From NCBI GenBank assembly GCA_965652545.1, contig CBFGWV010000059.1, forward strand, positions 1 through 20,046: a stretch of 20,046 bases of DNA. The letters are read 5' to 3'. Shown here piece by piece: positions 7,232 through 14,846 of the stretch (positions within the stretch are counted from its first letter, which is position 1; every line of letters begins with the position of its first letter). The stretch is from CBFGWV01 sp965652545. Lineage in GTDB: Bacteria > Pseudomonadota > Gammaproteobacteria > Competibacterales > Competibacteraceae. The translations under genes were made by a program, and so were the position numbers. The notes beneath the pieces are model-generated. The model was not told the origin of the DNA. It saw only the letters and a program-made list of their open reading frames with translations, and ran no database searches.

Positions 7232-7344
7232 GCCCTTCGGGCCGGGTGGGGTGGTTCAGACGCGCTGTGAACACGTCCGTGTGAGCTCGACGGCCGCATC
7301 CCTGCGGCCGACGGTCTGATCACACCCCACCCGGCCCGAAGGGC
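7232..7344. repeat. 113-bp branched (T-shaped) inverted repeat between convergent genes
   Basis: A perfect 22-bp inverted repeat has its arms at 7232-7253 and 7323-7344. After a small bulge the stem continues with TCAGAC (7256-7261) pairing with GTCTGA (7314-7319). Inside lie two further hairpins: ACACG/CGTGT (7271-7275 with 7278-7282) and an 8-bp GC hairpin, CGGCCGCA with TGCGGCCG (7291-7298 with 7303-7310, loop TCCC). The whole folds as a stem with two arms. It sits between the ends of two convergent genes and has no T-run, so it is not a textbook terminator, although terminating both transcripts is the simplest role. Confidence 0.8.
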
Positions 7345-7393
7345 TTAGGTCGGTGGCACTTGCTGTCGACCCTGCGCTGCTCGGTCCTGAGCT

Positions 7394-8896
7394 TTACTGG
7401 GCGGGTGGCGGCGTGCCATCTGGGTTTGCCTCTTCCTCGGAGGAATCCGAGTCGGCATCATCCGTGGCTGCTGCCGGTGTGTCGGTTGGCGGTGCCGTCT
7501 CGTCAGTCGGGGCCACAGGTTCCCCCGTTGCCGGGGCCTCTTCTTCGGCCGGTTCCGCGGGGTCGTCGGTTGCGGGTGCTACGTCCTCAGCCGGAGGCAC
7601 GGGGTCAGCCGCCGCAGGCGTTGCCTCGTCAGCCGTGGCCGCGGATTCGTCGCTTGGTGCGGTGTCGTCCGCAGGGGCGTCGGCTTCAGACGGCGTGGTG
7701 CCCTCGGTAGTCTCCGTGGCGGGCTCCATGCTGTCCGGAGCGGCTCCGGCCGGTACGTCCGTCGTGGGGTCCGGTGTCGTTCCGGCGTCCGCTGGGGCCG
7801 ATTCGGGCTGGGCCTCGGCCGCTGCGGCCAGGACGTCGTCGACCCCCGCGGTCCATTGGACATGGCGGTAGCCGGGGACTTTATATACCCATCCGTTCCA
7901 CAAGTCGTTCAGGCGCTGGGCTTCGGCTTCGGCGGCGCTGGCTTCGCCTGTGGTGCCGGCTGCGGCGGCGCTGTCCGTGGAGATAGTGTCAGGGTCGGCG
8001 GCGGCGCCCGGAGGCACGGCGCCGGCTTCCAGCGTCAGCCAGAGCGTGTCGTCGTCGGTTTGCCAGCTACGCGCGGAGACGACCAGACCGTCGAAGGTGG
8101 TGACGACGAGTTGGCGGGTGGTCTCTGGCATTGTGACGTCGGCGGCGGGGCTGACGTCTTCCAGGTCGAGGTCGGTGACGGCGCGCGCGGGTTGTTCGAG
8201 TGCGCCGGGGTAGGCCGGTTCGCGGGCCTGGGGGTTGGGGGTGAGGGTCCAGTCGTCTTCCGGGGTAATGCGCTCGATGACGAAGGGCTCGGCGTCGGGC
8301 GGGTTGATTTCGAGCCGGCGCAGGCTGGTGGGTTCGAGGCTGATGATTTGCGGTGCCAGCCAGTCGCCGGGTTTGTCGCCGAGGTTGAAGGTTTTGTCGA
8401 TGAGCCAGGTTTGGGCGTCGCCTGCGATGCGGGCGTAGGTGCCATCCTGGTCGCTGGCTTGGTCGCCGAGGATGACGGCGTGGTCTTCCTCGGGGGCGCG
8501 AATGCGCACTTCCACCCCGTCGGCGTCGGCATCGGCGATGTCGAGCACGCCCAGGCGCGCGTAGCGGTCGGGGTCGGCGGTTTTCGACTCCAGTTTCTTG
8601 GCCTGGGAGAGGCCGATGAGCAGGGCGCGCACCGCTTCGAGGTCGGCGGGATAGCCGTTGCGCTCGCCGACTGACCAGTTGCCGTCGTCGTTGCGGGTGA
8701 GTGTGGCGGCGGTCGCCTCGCCACCGACGACGATGTGGATCTGGTCGACGTCGTTGATGGCGTTTTCAAGCCCCGGCAACAATTGGGCGGGGGCCTGGGT
8801 TGCCGAGGTCGGGCGCTCGTCGCGGCCGCCGCTGAACGCCAACCCCACCAGTACGAGGGTGACGATGATCAGTCCGATGAGCCATTTGGAATTCAT
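7394..8896 (-). CDS. DUF4340 protein with long acidic C-terminal tail
   Basis: The start is ATG 8896, with AGGAG about 7 nt upstream, giving 500 residues. An N-terminal membrane anchor (WLIGLIIVTLVLVGLAFSGG) is followed by a DUF4340 domain, probably periplasmic, with blocks such as LSQAKKLESKTADPDRYARLG, VILGDQA, TYARIAGDAQTWLIDK and WTLTPN. DUF4340 proteins habitually follow GldG-like genes in ABC operons; their function is not established. Residues 364-500 form a low-complexity Ala/Pro/Asp/Glu/Thr tail that contains no Lys, Arg, His, Phe, Trp, Tyr, Cys, Ile or Leu, with 37 acidic residues by my count. It is the last gene of a four-gene operon, 11 nt after the GldG-like gene. Confidence 0.8.
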   Translation of the reverse strand: MNSKWLIGLIIVTLVLVGLAFSGGRDERPTSATQAPAQLLPGLENAINDVDQIHIVVGGEATAATLTRNDDGNWSVGERNGYPADLEAVRALLIGLSQAKKLESKTADPDRYARLGVLDIADADADGVEVRIRAPEEDHAVILGDQASDQDGTYARIAGDAQTWLIDKTFNLGDKPGDWLAPQIISLEPTSLRRLEINPPDAEPFVIERITPEDDWTLTPNPQAREPAYPGALEQPARAVTDLDLEDVSPAADVTMPETTRQLVVTTFDGLVVSARSWQTDDDTLWLTLEAGAVPPGAAADPDTISTDSAAAAGTTGEASAAEAEAQRLNDLWNGWVYKVPGYRHVQWTAGVDDVLAAAAEAQPESAPADAGTTPDPTTDVPAGAAPDSMEPATETTEGTTPSEADAPADDTAPSDESAATADEATPAAADPVPPAEDVAPATDDPAEPAEEEAPATGEPVAPTDETAPPTDTPAAATDDADSDSSEEEANPDGTPPPAQ

Positions 8897-8907
8897 GCTG
8901 CGCTCCT

Positions 8908-10734
8908 TTAGGCCGCTTGCCGGCGCCGCGTCCGCCACAGGGCCAGACCCAGCGCGATAACGGTGACGACCAGGGGCATGGCGGCGATGTTGATGACTTT
9001 CAACCGCGTACCCAGGGTTTGCACGTCCGCATCCAGCCGCCGGCGGACTTCGCGCAGTTCCTGCCGCAGCTCGACGACCTGACCGCGGAAGCGGTCGAGT
9101 TCGGCTTGTTGCTCAGGGCTCAGGATGAGGCTGTCCTGGGCTCCGCGACCGGTTTGCAGTTCGCCCAGCTTGCGTTCGGTTTCGGTCAACTCCTGCTCCA
9201 GGCGCTGTTCGGTGGCCAGCAATTGCGCCTCAGCTTCGCGACGCAGGTCCTGAACCCGTGTGAAGGGGCGGGTGGCGGTGCCTTGGGCGCGGATGCCGAT
9301 CAGTGCGCCCGAGCCCAGCAGGTTGTCCAGGGCATTGGCGAGCAGGTTACCGTTGTCGGCAAATGCGCTGGCCAGGTTCTGCCCCAGAAACCGGGTCTGC
9401 TCCACCCACAAGGGGTCTGACAGCAGATCGGCGTCGGCGATCACGACGATATTGACCGGACCGTCGGCACTGGCCTTGTGGTCGGGGTTGCCCTCGGCGC
9501 GCTCGGGAAACGCGGACTTGGGCGTACCGCTGGCGCGGGCGGCGATCGTCATGCGCTCGGGGGCAGCCTCGATGCCGGCCATGAGGGTCTCCGGGTCGGC
9601 CACGGCGGCCAGGGCGGCGCTGTCGATGACACCGGCGCTGGTGCTGGACTTGATCAGCGGCTCGAGCGTCATTCCGCTCTCGGGGATGGCCGTCAAGACA
9701 CCGGCACCCGCGAGATTGATGCTGGAGAGGTCGGCGGTGATGACATCGGCCGGCGAGAGCCCGTCCGGCCCAAACTGCATGAACGTCGGGTTGCGCGAGG
9801 GGCGACCGTCGGCACCGGCCACAGTGAGCGCAAGCGCCGGGTCGAGCACGATCTTCTGCGGGTCGTAGCCCACGCCCCAAGATTTCATCAACGCCGGCAG
9901 GTCGGAGGGGCCGAAGACCTCCTGCCCCAGCAGGCGGGGGGCGGGGTCGACCAGCACCACCACATTGCCGCCGTTCATGACGAACTGGTCGATGGCGTAG
10001 CGTAGTTCGTCGGACAGATCCTGCGGATGGACGAGCATCAGCAGTTTTACGTCTTCGGGAATCTCCGTGGTCGACTCGCGCGGCAGGTTGCGGATGTTGA
10101 ATTGGTTTTCCAGCTCGCGGGCGATGGCCCACTCGGTGCCCGGCTGGCGCATGAAGTCGGGCACGTTGAAGGCCAGCGGTACCGAACTGATCACGCCGAT
10201 CAGCGGCTTGTCCGGGTTGGCCAGCTGGCTCACCAGCTTCATCACGTCATATTCGAGAAAGCGTTCGCGGTCGGGCTGGAAGAACGGAATGATCCCCGCG
10301 TCGTCCACGCTGTTGGTCCCGGCCAAGCCGAAGAACAGGCTTTCGCCGGTGGCGCCCAGCGGGGCGGCTTGCAGGCCGAAGCGGGTCGCCCGGTCCTCGT
10401 CTTCGGAGAACGGCTGCGGGTCGAGCACCGACAGGCGCACCTGTCCGTCGCTGGCTTGTGCGATTTCCTCGAGGAATTCGCGTACCCGCTGGGCATAAGT
10501 ACGCAACCAGGGCAGTTCGCGCGCGGCCTCTTCGGAGTAAAAGAAATACAGGCTGACCGGCTCGTCCAGTGTGCGCAGCACCTCGCGACTACCCTCGGAC
10601 AAGGTGTACAAGCGGTTTTCCGTCAGGTCCAACCGGGTACCTTGCAGGCTGCGATTGGCCACCATTACCGCGGCGACCAGGGCGATGGCCAGCAACACCA
10701 GGGCACCGGCGCCGTGAAGACGTCTGAAGTTCAT
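8908..10734 (-). CDS. GldG-like ABC transporter auxiliary membrane protein
   Basis: The 608-residue protein has an N-terminal membrane segment (GALVLLAIALVAAVMVANRSL), then the large extracytoplasmic domain of the GldG/ABC_transp_aux family. Recognisable blocks are LDLTENRLYTLSEGSREVLRTL, VSLYFFYS, VRLSVLDPQPFSEDEDRATRFG, FFGLAGTN and the PDKPLIGVISSVPL / GGNVVVLVDP core. A charged, Glu/Arg/Gln-rich coiled coil (about residues 500-575) precedes a C-terminal membrane helix (VINIAAMPLVVTVIALGLALW) and a basic tail. GldG works with the GldA ATPase and GldF permease in Bacteroidetes gliding, but homologues are widespread in non-gliding proteobacteria with unknown cargo. It lies 17 nt downstream of the permease gene. 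Confidence 0.85.
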   Translation of the reverse strand: MNFRRLHGAGALVLLAIALVAAVMVANRSLQGTRLDLTENRLYTLSEGSREVLRTLDEPVSLYFFYSEEAARELPWLRTYAQRVREFLEEIAQASDGQVRLSVLDPQPFSEDEDRATRFGLQAAPLGATGESLFFGLAGTNSVDDAGIIPFFQPDRERFLEYDVMKLVSQLANPDKPLIGVISSVPLAFNVPDFMRQPGTEWAIARELENQFNIRNLPRESTTEIPEDVKLLMLVHPQDLSDELRYAIDQFVMNGGNVVVLVDPAPRLLGQEVFGPSDLPALMKSWGVGYDPQKIVLDPALALTVAGADGRPSRNPTFMQFGPDGLSPADVITADLSSINLAGAGVLTAIPESGMTLEPLIKSSTSAGVIDSAALAAVADPETLMAGIEAAPERMTIAARASGTPKSAFPERAEGNPDHKASADGPVNIVVIADADLLSDPLWVEQTRFLGQNLASAFADNGNLLANALDNLLGSGALIGIRAQGTATRPFTRVQDLRREAEAQLLATEQRLEQELTETERKLGELQTGRGAQDSLILSPEQQAELDRFRGQVVELRQELREVRRRLDADVQTLGTRLKVINIAAMPLVVTVIALGLALWRTRRRQAA

Positions 10735-10751
10735 GGCAGTGTCCCTTTAGA

Positions 10752-11486
10752 TCAGTCGGCTTTTTTCATGTCGATGACCACGGCCGTGGCGGTCAGCCAC
10801 ACGGCGATCATCAAGGCGAAGTACACCAGGTCGCGGCCGTCGATCACCCCACGGCTGATCCAGCTGAAATGGGTGAGGAAGCTGAAGCCGGCCAGCACGT
10901 CCACCAGCGTCTGCGGGAGCAGGGCGGACAGCGGGTCGAGAATCATCGGCAGGCCGGCGAGCAGAAACACCAGGCAGGTCACCACGGTGAGAATGAAGGC
11001 GACCACCTGGTTGCGGGTGCAGGCCGACAGGCAACTGCCGATCGCCAGGTAACTGCCGGCCATCAGCGTGCTGCCCACATAACCGGCGAGGATGACGCCG
11101 TTGTCCGGCTCGCCCAGGTAATTCACCGTCAACCACAGCGGAAAGGTCAGCGCCAGCGCCAGGATGGTGAACACCCAGGCGGCGAAGAACTTTGCCAGTA
11201 CGGCGGCGCCGCGGGTGATCGGCAGGGTCAGCAGGAGCTCCAGCGTGCCGCTCTTGCGCTCCTCCGCCCACAGGCGCATGGACACCGCGGGCACGAAGAA
11301 CAGGTACAGCCACGGGTGGAACGTGAAGAACGGCTCCAGGTCCGCCTGTCCGCGCTCGTAGAACTGACCGAGATAGAAGGTGAAGCTTGCCGTGAGGATC
11401 AGGAACACGACGATGAACACATACGCCACAGGCGTGGCGAAGTAGCTGGAGAATTCGCGTCGGAACAAGGTCGTGAATGTGCTCAT
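10752..11486 (-). CDS. ABC-2 type permease, GldF-like
   Basis: This 244-residue inner-membrane protein has six hydrophobic segments, for example TPVAYVFIVVFLILTASFTF, WVFTILALALTFPLWLTV and VVAFILTVVTCLVFLLAGLP. The signature cytoplasmic helix reads FFVPAVSMRLWAEERKSGTLELLLTLPITRG, the coupling region of ABC-2/GldF permeases. Its ATG overlaps the stop of the ATPase gene (ATGA at 11486-11483), so the two are translationally coupled and form the exporter core. The substrate is unknown. It resembles NosY/GldF more than drug-export ABC-2 proteins. Confidence 0.87.
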   Translation of the reverse strand: MSTFTTLFRREFSSYFATPVAYVFIVVFLILTASFTFYLGQFYERGQADLEPFFTFHPWLYLFFVPAVSMRLWAEERKSGTLELLLTLPITRGAAVLAKFFAAWVFTILALALTFPLWLTVNYLGEPDNGVILAGYVGSTLMAGSYLAIGSCLSACTRNQVVAFILTVVTCLVFLLAGLPMILDPLSALLPQTLVDVLAGFSFLTHFSWISRGVIDGRDLVYFALMIAVWLTATAVVIDMKKAD

Positions 11487-12424
11487 GCCGCCTGCTCCCG
11501 TGCCACGTCGCCCTCGGTGAGACGGCGGAAGACCTCATCCAGCCGGCCACGCTCCAGTTCCAGCCCGGTGATCGTCCAGCCGGCGTTCTCGGCGGTCTGG
11601 CGCACGGCGGTGAACAGGTTGCCACCGTTGGTCGGCAGCGCCGTCACCCGCTCCAGGCGATCGTCGGTCTCCACGTGGGCGACTTCCGGCAAGGCGCCGA
11701 TCGCCTCGGCCGCGGCACGCCACTGCGGCGTGGACAGGCTGACCGCGCCGTTGTAGCGCGAACTGGCCTCCAGCGCCGCCGGGGTGTCGTCGGCCAACAG
11801 GCGTCCGCCGGCGATGATGATGACCCGCGAGCACAAGGCGTGGACCTCCTCCAGGATGTGGGTGGAGATGATCACGGTGCGGTCGGCCGCCAGCCCGTTG
11901 ATGAGCTCGCGCACCTCGTGTTTCTGGTTCGGATCCAGGCCGTCGGTCGGTTCATCCAGGATGACCACTCTAGGGTCATGGATGATGGCCTGGGCGATCC
12001 CCACCCGCCGCCGGAAGCCCTTGGACAAGGTGTCGATCGGCTGGGTGAGCACCGTGCCCAGATGCAAGGCGTCGATCACATGCGCCAAGCGTTCGCGGCG
12101 GTTGTCGCCGCGCAGGGTGCGCACGTCGGCGATGAAGTGCAGGAACTGGCGAACGGTCATCTCCCCGTAACTTGGGGCGCCCTCGGGCAGGTAGCCCATG
12201 GCCGTGCGGGCTTTCATCGGCTCGCGCAACACATCGTGCCCGCACACCCGCGCCGTCCCTGAGGTCGGCGCGATAAAGCCGGTGATCATCTTCATGGTGG
12301 TGGATTTGCCGGCGCCATTGGGCCCGAGAAACCCCAGCACTTCGCCCGGTTGGACGGTAAAACTCAGGTCGGCGACGGCGGTTTTTACGCCGTAGCGCTT
12401 TGTCAGGCGTTCCGCTTCGATCAT
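11483..12424 (-). CDS. ABC transporter ATPase, GldA-like
   Basis: The 313-residue cytoplasmic ATPase has all catalytic motifs: Walker A GPNGAGKST (residues 34-42), a Q-loop region with YLPEGAPSYGEMTV, the ABC signature LSKGFRRRVGIAQ, Walker B VVILDEPTDGLDP and the switch histidine in ISTH. The PEGAPSY element and the ~80-residue C-terminal extension are typical of the GldA/CcmA-like group that energises ABC-2 permeases. It is the first gene of the four-gene operon. The ribosome site before ATG 12424 is weak (GGGACG), and the roughly 195-bp spacer upstream should hold the operon promoter, but I cannot point to a convincing -35/-10 pair. Confidence 0.9.
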   Translation of the reverse strand: MIEAERLTKRYGVKTAVADLSFTVQPGEVLGFLGPNGAGKSTTMKMITGFIAPTSGTARVCGHDVLREPMKARTAMGYLPEGAPSYGEMTVRQFLHFIADVRTLRGDNRRERLAHVIDALHLGTVLTQPIDTLSKGFRRRVGIAQAIIHDPRVVILDEPTDGLDPNQKHEVRELINGLAADRTVIISTHILEEVHALCSRVIIIAGGRLLADDTPAALEASSRYNGAVSLSTPQWRAAAEAIGALPEVAHVETDDRLERVTALPTNGGNLFTAVRQTAENAGWTITGLELERGRLDEVFRRLTEGDVAREQAA

Positions 12425-12614
12425 GTGTTGTGACGTCCCATCCGCTCAAGACAACGACGGTGTACCGGACGACGCCGATGCCGGCGTGGGAACGAATCGA
12501 CTACGGGGCATTCGGCGTCACGATACGAACGCCGCACCCGTATACGGCGTCGTATGCCGATAATGGGGGCGGCGTGTGGCCGCAGACTCTACCTGAGGGC
12601 GAGAATTTTTGGGG

Positions 12615-12632
12615 GCAAAATTACGATTTTGC
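12615..12632. repeat. AT-rich inverted repeat overlapping the HD gene stop codon
   Basis: GCAAAAT (12615-12621), loop TACG, ATTTTGC (12626-12632) is a perfect 7-bp-arm hairpin that includes the TAA of the HD-domain gene. On the minus strand it is followed by a run of C and then A residues, so it is not a strong intrinsic terminator. It may instead be an operator for the downstream ABC operon. Confidence 0.45.
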
Positions 12633-13274
12633 AACTTTGAGAGCAGGGGCTTCCCACAGCTCGGCCTCATCCAGCGCCTGGAGTACGTTCGCCCGTGCCT
12701 GCGCCTCGTGGCGTTGCCGGAACAGCGGGCTCTGGAAGATGTAGCCGCGCTCGATGAAGCGGCGCAGAAAGCCGTTGCGCCCGCGGTGGAATGTCTCGTC
12801 CGACAGGTGCGGCGCCTCGGCGCGCAGCAGCGGCAGGTCCAGGGCGAACTGCGCCCAGGGACGGCCGAAGGCGCACAGGTCGACATCCGCCAGGTACTGG
12901 CCGTCGACGCTGCTTGCGGCGCCGTTGTGGCGGGTGTCGAGAATCAGCGTCTGGATACGCTCCAAACGGGCGTCGTCCATGCCGTGACGCAGCAGGCTGG
13001 CGGCCATGTCGGCGCTGCGGGCCTCGTTGTCCGCGGCGCCGATGCGGTAGACCGCATCGTGGAAATACAAGGCCAACTCGACGGCGTCAGGGTCGTCGAG
13101 CGCTTCACGCACCGTATCCAGGCTGTGCATGCAGTCCTGGATATGCGCTATTGAATGATAATGTCGATGCGATTCCATATACGCTGAACGCAACCGCTGA
13201 TAGGCGGTGCGGGCGGATACTCCGGTGGGGGCGCAACAGCGATTCCATACCAATTCAAACCGGACCCGGTCCAT
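12621..13274 (-). CDS. HD-superfamily metal-dependent phosphohydrolase-like protein (COG4339 type)
   Basis: The start is ATG 13274, three nt after an AGGAGAGG ribosome site; an upstream in-frame ATG at 13352 lacks support. The 217-residue soluble protein carries the metal-binding pattern of predicted HD phosphohydrolases: YHSIAHIQDCMHSLD near the N-terminus, LALYFHDAVY (the HD dipeptide), an N-E-A-R-S-A-D helix, DTRHN, and LADVDLCAFGRPW. The cellular substrate of this group is not established; nucleotide or nucleotide-like phosphates are typical for HD enzymes. It stands alone, ahead of the ABC operon on the same strand. A near copy of the TetR operator lies immediately upstream of its ribosome site, suggesting shared control with the arginine genes. 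Confidence 0.8.
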   Translation of the reverse strand: MDRVRFELVWNRCCAPTGVSARTAYQRLRSAYMESHRHYHSIAHIQDCMHSLDTVREALDDPDAVELALYFHDAVYRIGAADNEARSADMAASLLRHGMDDARLERIQTLILDTRHNGAASSVDGQYLADVDLCAFGRPWAQFALDLPLLRAEAPHLSDETFHRGRNGFLRRFIERGYIFQSPLFRQRHEAQARANVLQALDEAELWEAPALKVAKS

Positions 13275-13284
13275 GGACCTCTCC

Positions 13285-13300
13285 TTGAACACTTGTTTAG
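13285..13300. promoter_or_regulatory. Third TetR-type operator, upstream of the HD gene
   Basis: The sequence TTGAACACTTGTTTAG differs at one position from the operator A context at 5215-5230. It overlaps the start of the ribosome-binding region of the HD gene, so binding would block transcription or sit just downstream of the start site. Symmetry is slightly broken (TGAAC/GTTTA). Confidence 0.5.
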
Positions 13301-13352
13301 CGGACGATAGCACGGTGTTTTTTAGAACGGGATCAAGTGTGACGGAGTGCAC

Positions 13353-14588
13353 ATGATCGATTTGGCATTACGCATATTGCTGGCCCTCTCAGTGGGTTTT
13401 CTGGTTGGACGGACCCGTGTGACCGCCTCGGGCCATGCGCCGAGACCGGGGATTCGCGACTGCATGGTGACCGCGCTGAGCGGTGCGGTGGCCGGACTGG
13501 TCGCAGACCCTTGGCTGACTGCTTCGCTGGCTTTGGGGATTACGGCCGTCATGCTTGTGGCGCGTAGTGGGCAGATGCCGCGGCGCAAGGGCATCACCAC
13601 GGAACTGGCCGTGCTCGCTTGTTTTGCGCTGGGCGTCATGGCGGTCGGGCCGCATGCTCCGCTGGCCGCCGCCGCAGGTATCGGATTGGCCGCCATCCTC
13701 TCGGCCAAAGCGTCCCTGCACCACTTTGCGTTCAATGTGCTGTCGCGCTCGGAGTTCGACGACACGCTGAAATTCCTCGCCTTGATCTTCCTGGCCTACC
13801 CGTTGCTGCCGACCGGCAGCTATGGCCCGTTCGGCTTTTTCGATCCGCAGAAGATCTGGCTGTTCATGGTGGTCGTCTCCGGGGTGTCGTTCATCGGCTA
13901 CTTCCTGACCAAGTTCCTGTCGGCGGACCGCGGGGTGCTGGTCTCGGGCCTGGTCGGCGGCCTGGTCTCCACCACCGCCTGTACGGTCGCCATGGCCCAG
14001 GCGGCACGCAGTGTGCCGGCTGCGAATGCGGGGCTGGTGCGTGCTGCGCTACTGGCCAACACGGTGATGTTTCCGCGCATGGCGCTGGTCATCAGCGCGC
14101 TGGATGGCGCATTGGCGCAGGCTGCGTTACCGATGCTGCTGGCCATGGCGGCCACCATGCTGGTGGTGGCCGTCATTGTCGGCGGGCGGCAGCGGGATGC
14201 GTCCGGCGCCACCGTGGCCGTCTTTCGCAACCCGTTCGCACTCAAGCCGGCACTGGTCATGGGGGCGGTCTTTGCCGGCGTGCTGTTCGCCATTCATGCC
14301 GGCCGCCATTACCTGGGCGAGATCGGTCAGCGATTGGGAACCTTTGTCGGTGGGCTGGTCGATGTGGATGCCGTGACCTTGTCGCTGGCGGTGTTTCACC
14401 GAGACGGCGACACGGCCACCGGTGAGGCAGTGCTCGGTATGCTCCTGGCCATCACTGCCAACGCGGTGTTCAAGTCGGTGATGTCGTTTACCGGTGGAAC
14501 CGGCGCGTTCGCCTGGCGGGTGGCCACCGGATTGCTCCTGGCGCCGTTGGCGGGCGCCGTGACGTGGTGGATGGCCTACGGGGGGTGA
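13353..14588 (+). CDS. MgtC/SapB-DUF4010 family membrane protein
   Basis: The ATG at 13353 follows GGAG at 5 nt; a GTG two codons earlier would overlap that site. The 411-residue protein is almost entirely hydrophobic, with about 11-12 membrane segments. The first ~130 residues resemble MgtC/SapB proteins (LALRILLALSVGFLVGRTR, GIRDCMVTALSGAVAGLVAD, RRKGITTELAVLACFALGVM). The rest is the DUF4010 domain, with LPTGSYGPFGFFDPQKIWLF, GLVGGLVSTTACTVAMAQ, ALLANTVMFPRM and a terminal TANAVFKSVMSFTGGTGAFAWRVA. Such fusions are widespread, probably transporters or regulators of ion transport, with no proven substrate. It is transcribed divergently from the HD gene across a 78-bp spacer that also holds operator 3. 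Confidence 0.82.
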   Translation: MIDLALRILLALSVGFLVGRTRVTASGHAPRPGIRDCMVTALSGAVAGLVADPWLTASLALGITAVMLVARSGQMPRRKGITTELAVLACFALGVMAVGPHAPLAAAAGIGLAAILSAKASLHHFAFNVLSRSEFDDTLKFLALIFLAYPLLPTGSYGPFGFFDPQKIWLFMVVVSGVSFIGYFLTKFLSADRGVLVSGLVGGLVSTTACTVAMAQAARSVPAANAGLVRAALLANTVMFPRMALVISALDGALAQAALPMLLAMAATMLVVAVIVGGRQRDASGATVAVFRNPFALKPALVMGAVFAGVLFAIHAGRHYLGEIGQRLGTFVGGLVDVDAVTLSLAVFHRDGDTATGEAVLGMLLAITANAVFKSVMSFTGGTGAFAWRVATGLLLAPLAGAVTWWMAYGG

Positions 14589-14592
14589 ATTC

Positions 14593-14796
14593 TCATCCTT
14601 GGGTGGGGTTGCTGCGGCCCGCCAACTTGGCGCTGACGGTCACGGTGCGGGCGACGGCTTCCGCATCGCCGGTGAGCATAATGCATTGCACCCCCATCGC
14701 CTTGAGGCGCCGGATGGCTTCGAAGGACTCCGGACGGAAGATGTCGGCCAGGGCGATGGCACCGATGACCGGCTGGCCCCGCACCACCCGCTGGCA
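14593..14796 (-). pseudogene. Remnant of a copper-type P1B ATPase (CopA family)
   Basis: In a minus-strand frame this stretch reads QPVIGAIALADIFRPES, then EAIRRLKAMGVQCIMLTGDAEAVARTV. That is the P-domain segment of heavy-metal P-type ATPases around the conserved TGD. Homology fades on both sides: the frame stops at 14593, and upstream of about 14796 the residues no longer resemble the family. Only about 55 of the usual 700-800 residues remain. There is no DKTGT, no CPC membrane site and no metal-binding domain, and the usual TGDN is TGDA. It is a decayed fragment of a copper exporter next to a periplasmic copper-resistance block. Confidence 0.75.
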
Positions 14797-14846
14797 CCGG
14801 AAAGGCGCTTGTCGATCACCCTTGCCTTGTGGTAGAGAAATGCCCC

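Noticed and set aside
6585..7274. 229-residue minus-strand frame antisense to aruH
   Set aside because: Extremely Arg/His/Pro-rich translation typical of the complement of a G+T-rich coding strand; no motif or start signal.
7397..7807. Repetitive DNA in the DUF4340 tail as a minisatellite or CRISPR-like array
   Set aside because: The coding is low-complexity but no fixed-length repeat unit or spacers can be seen; it is amino-acid bias, not an array.
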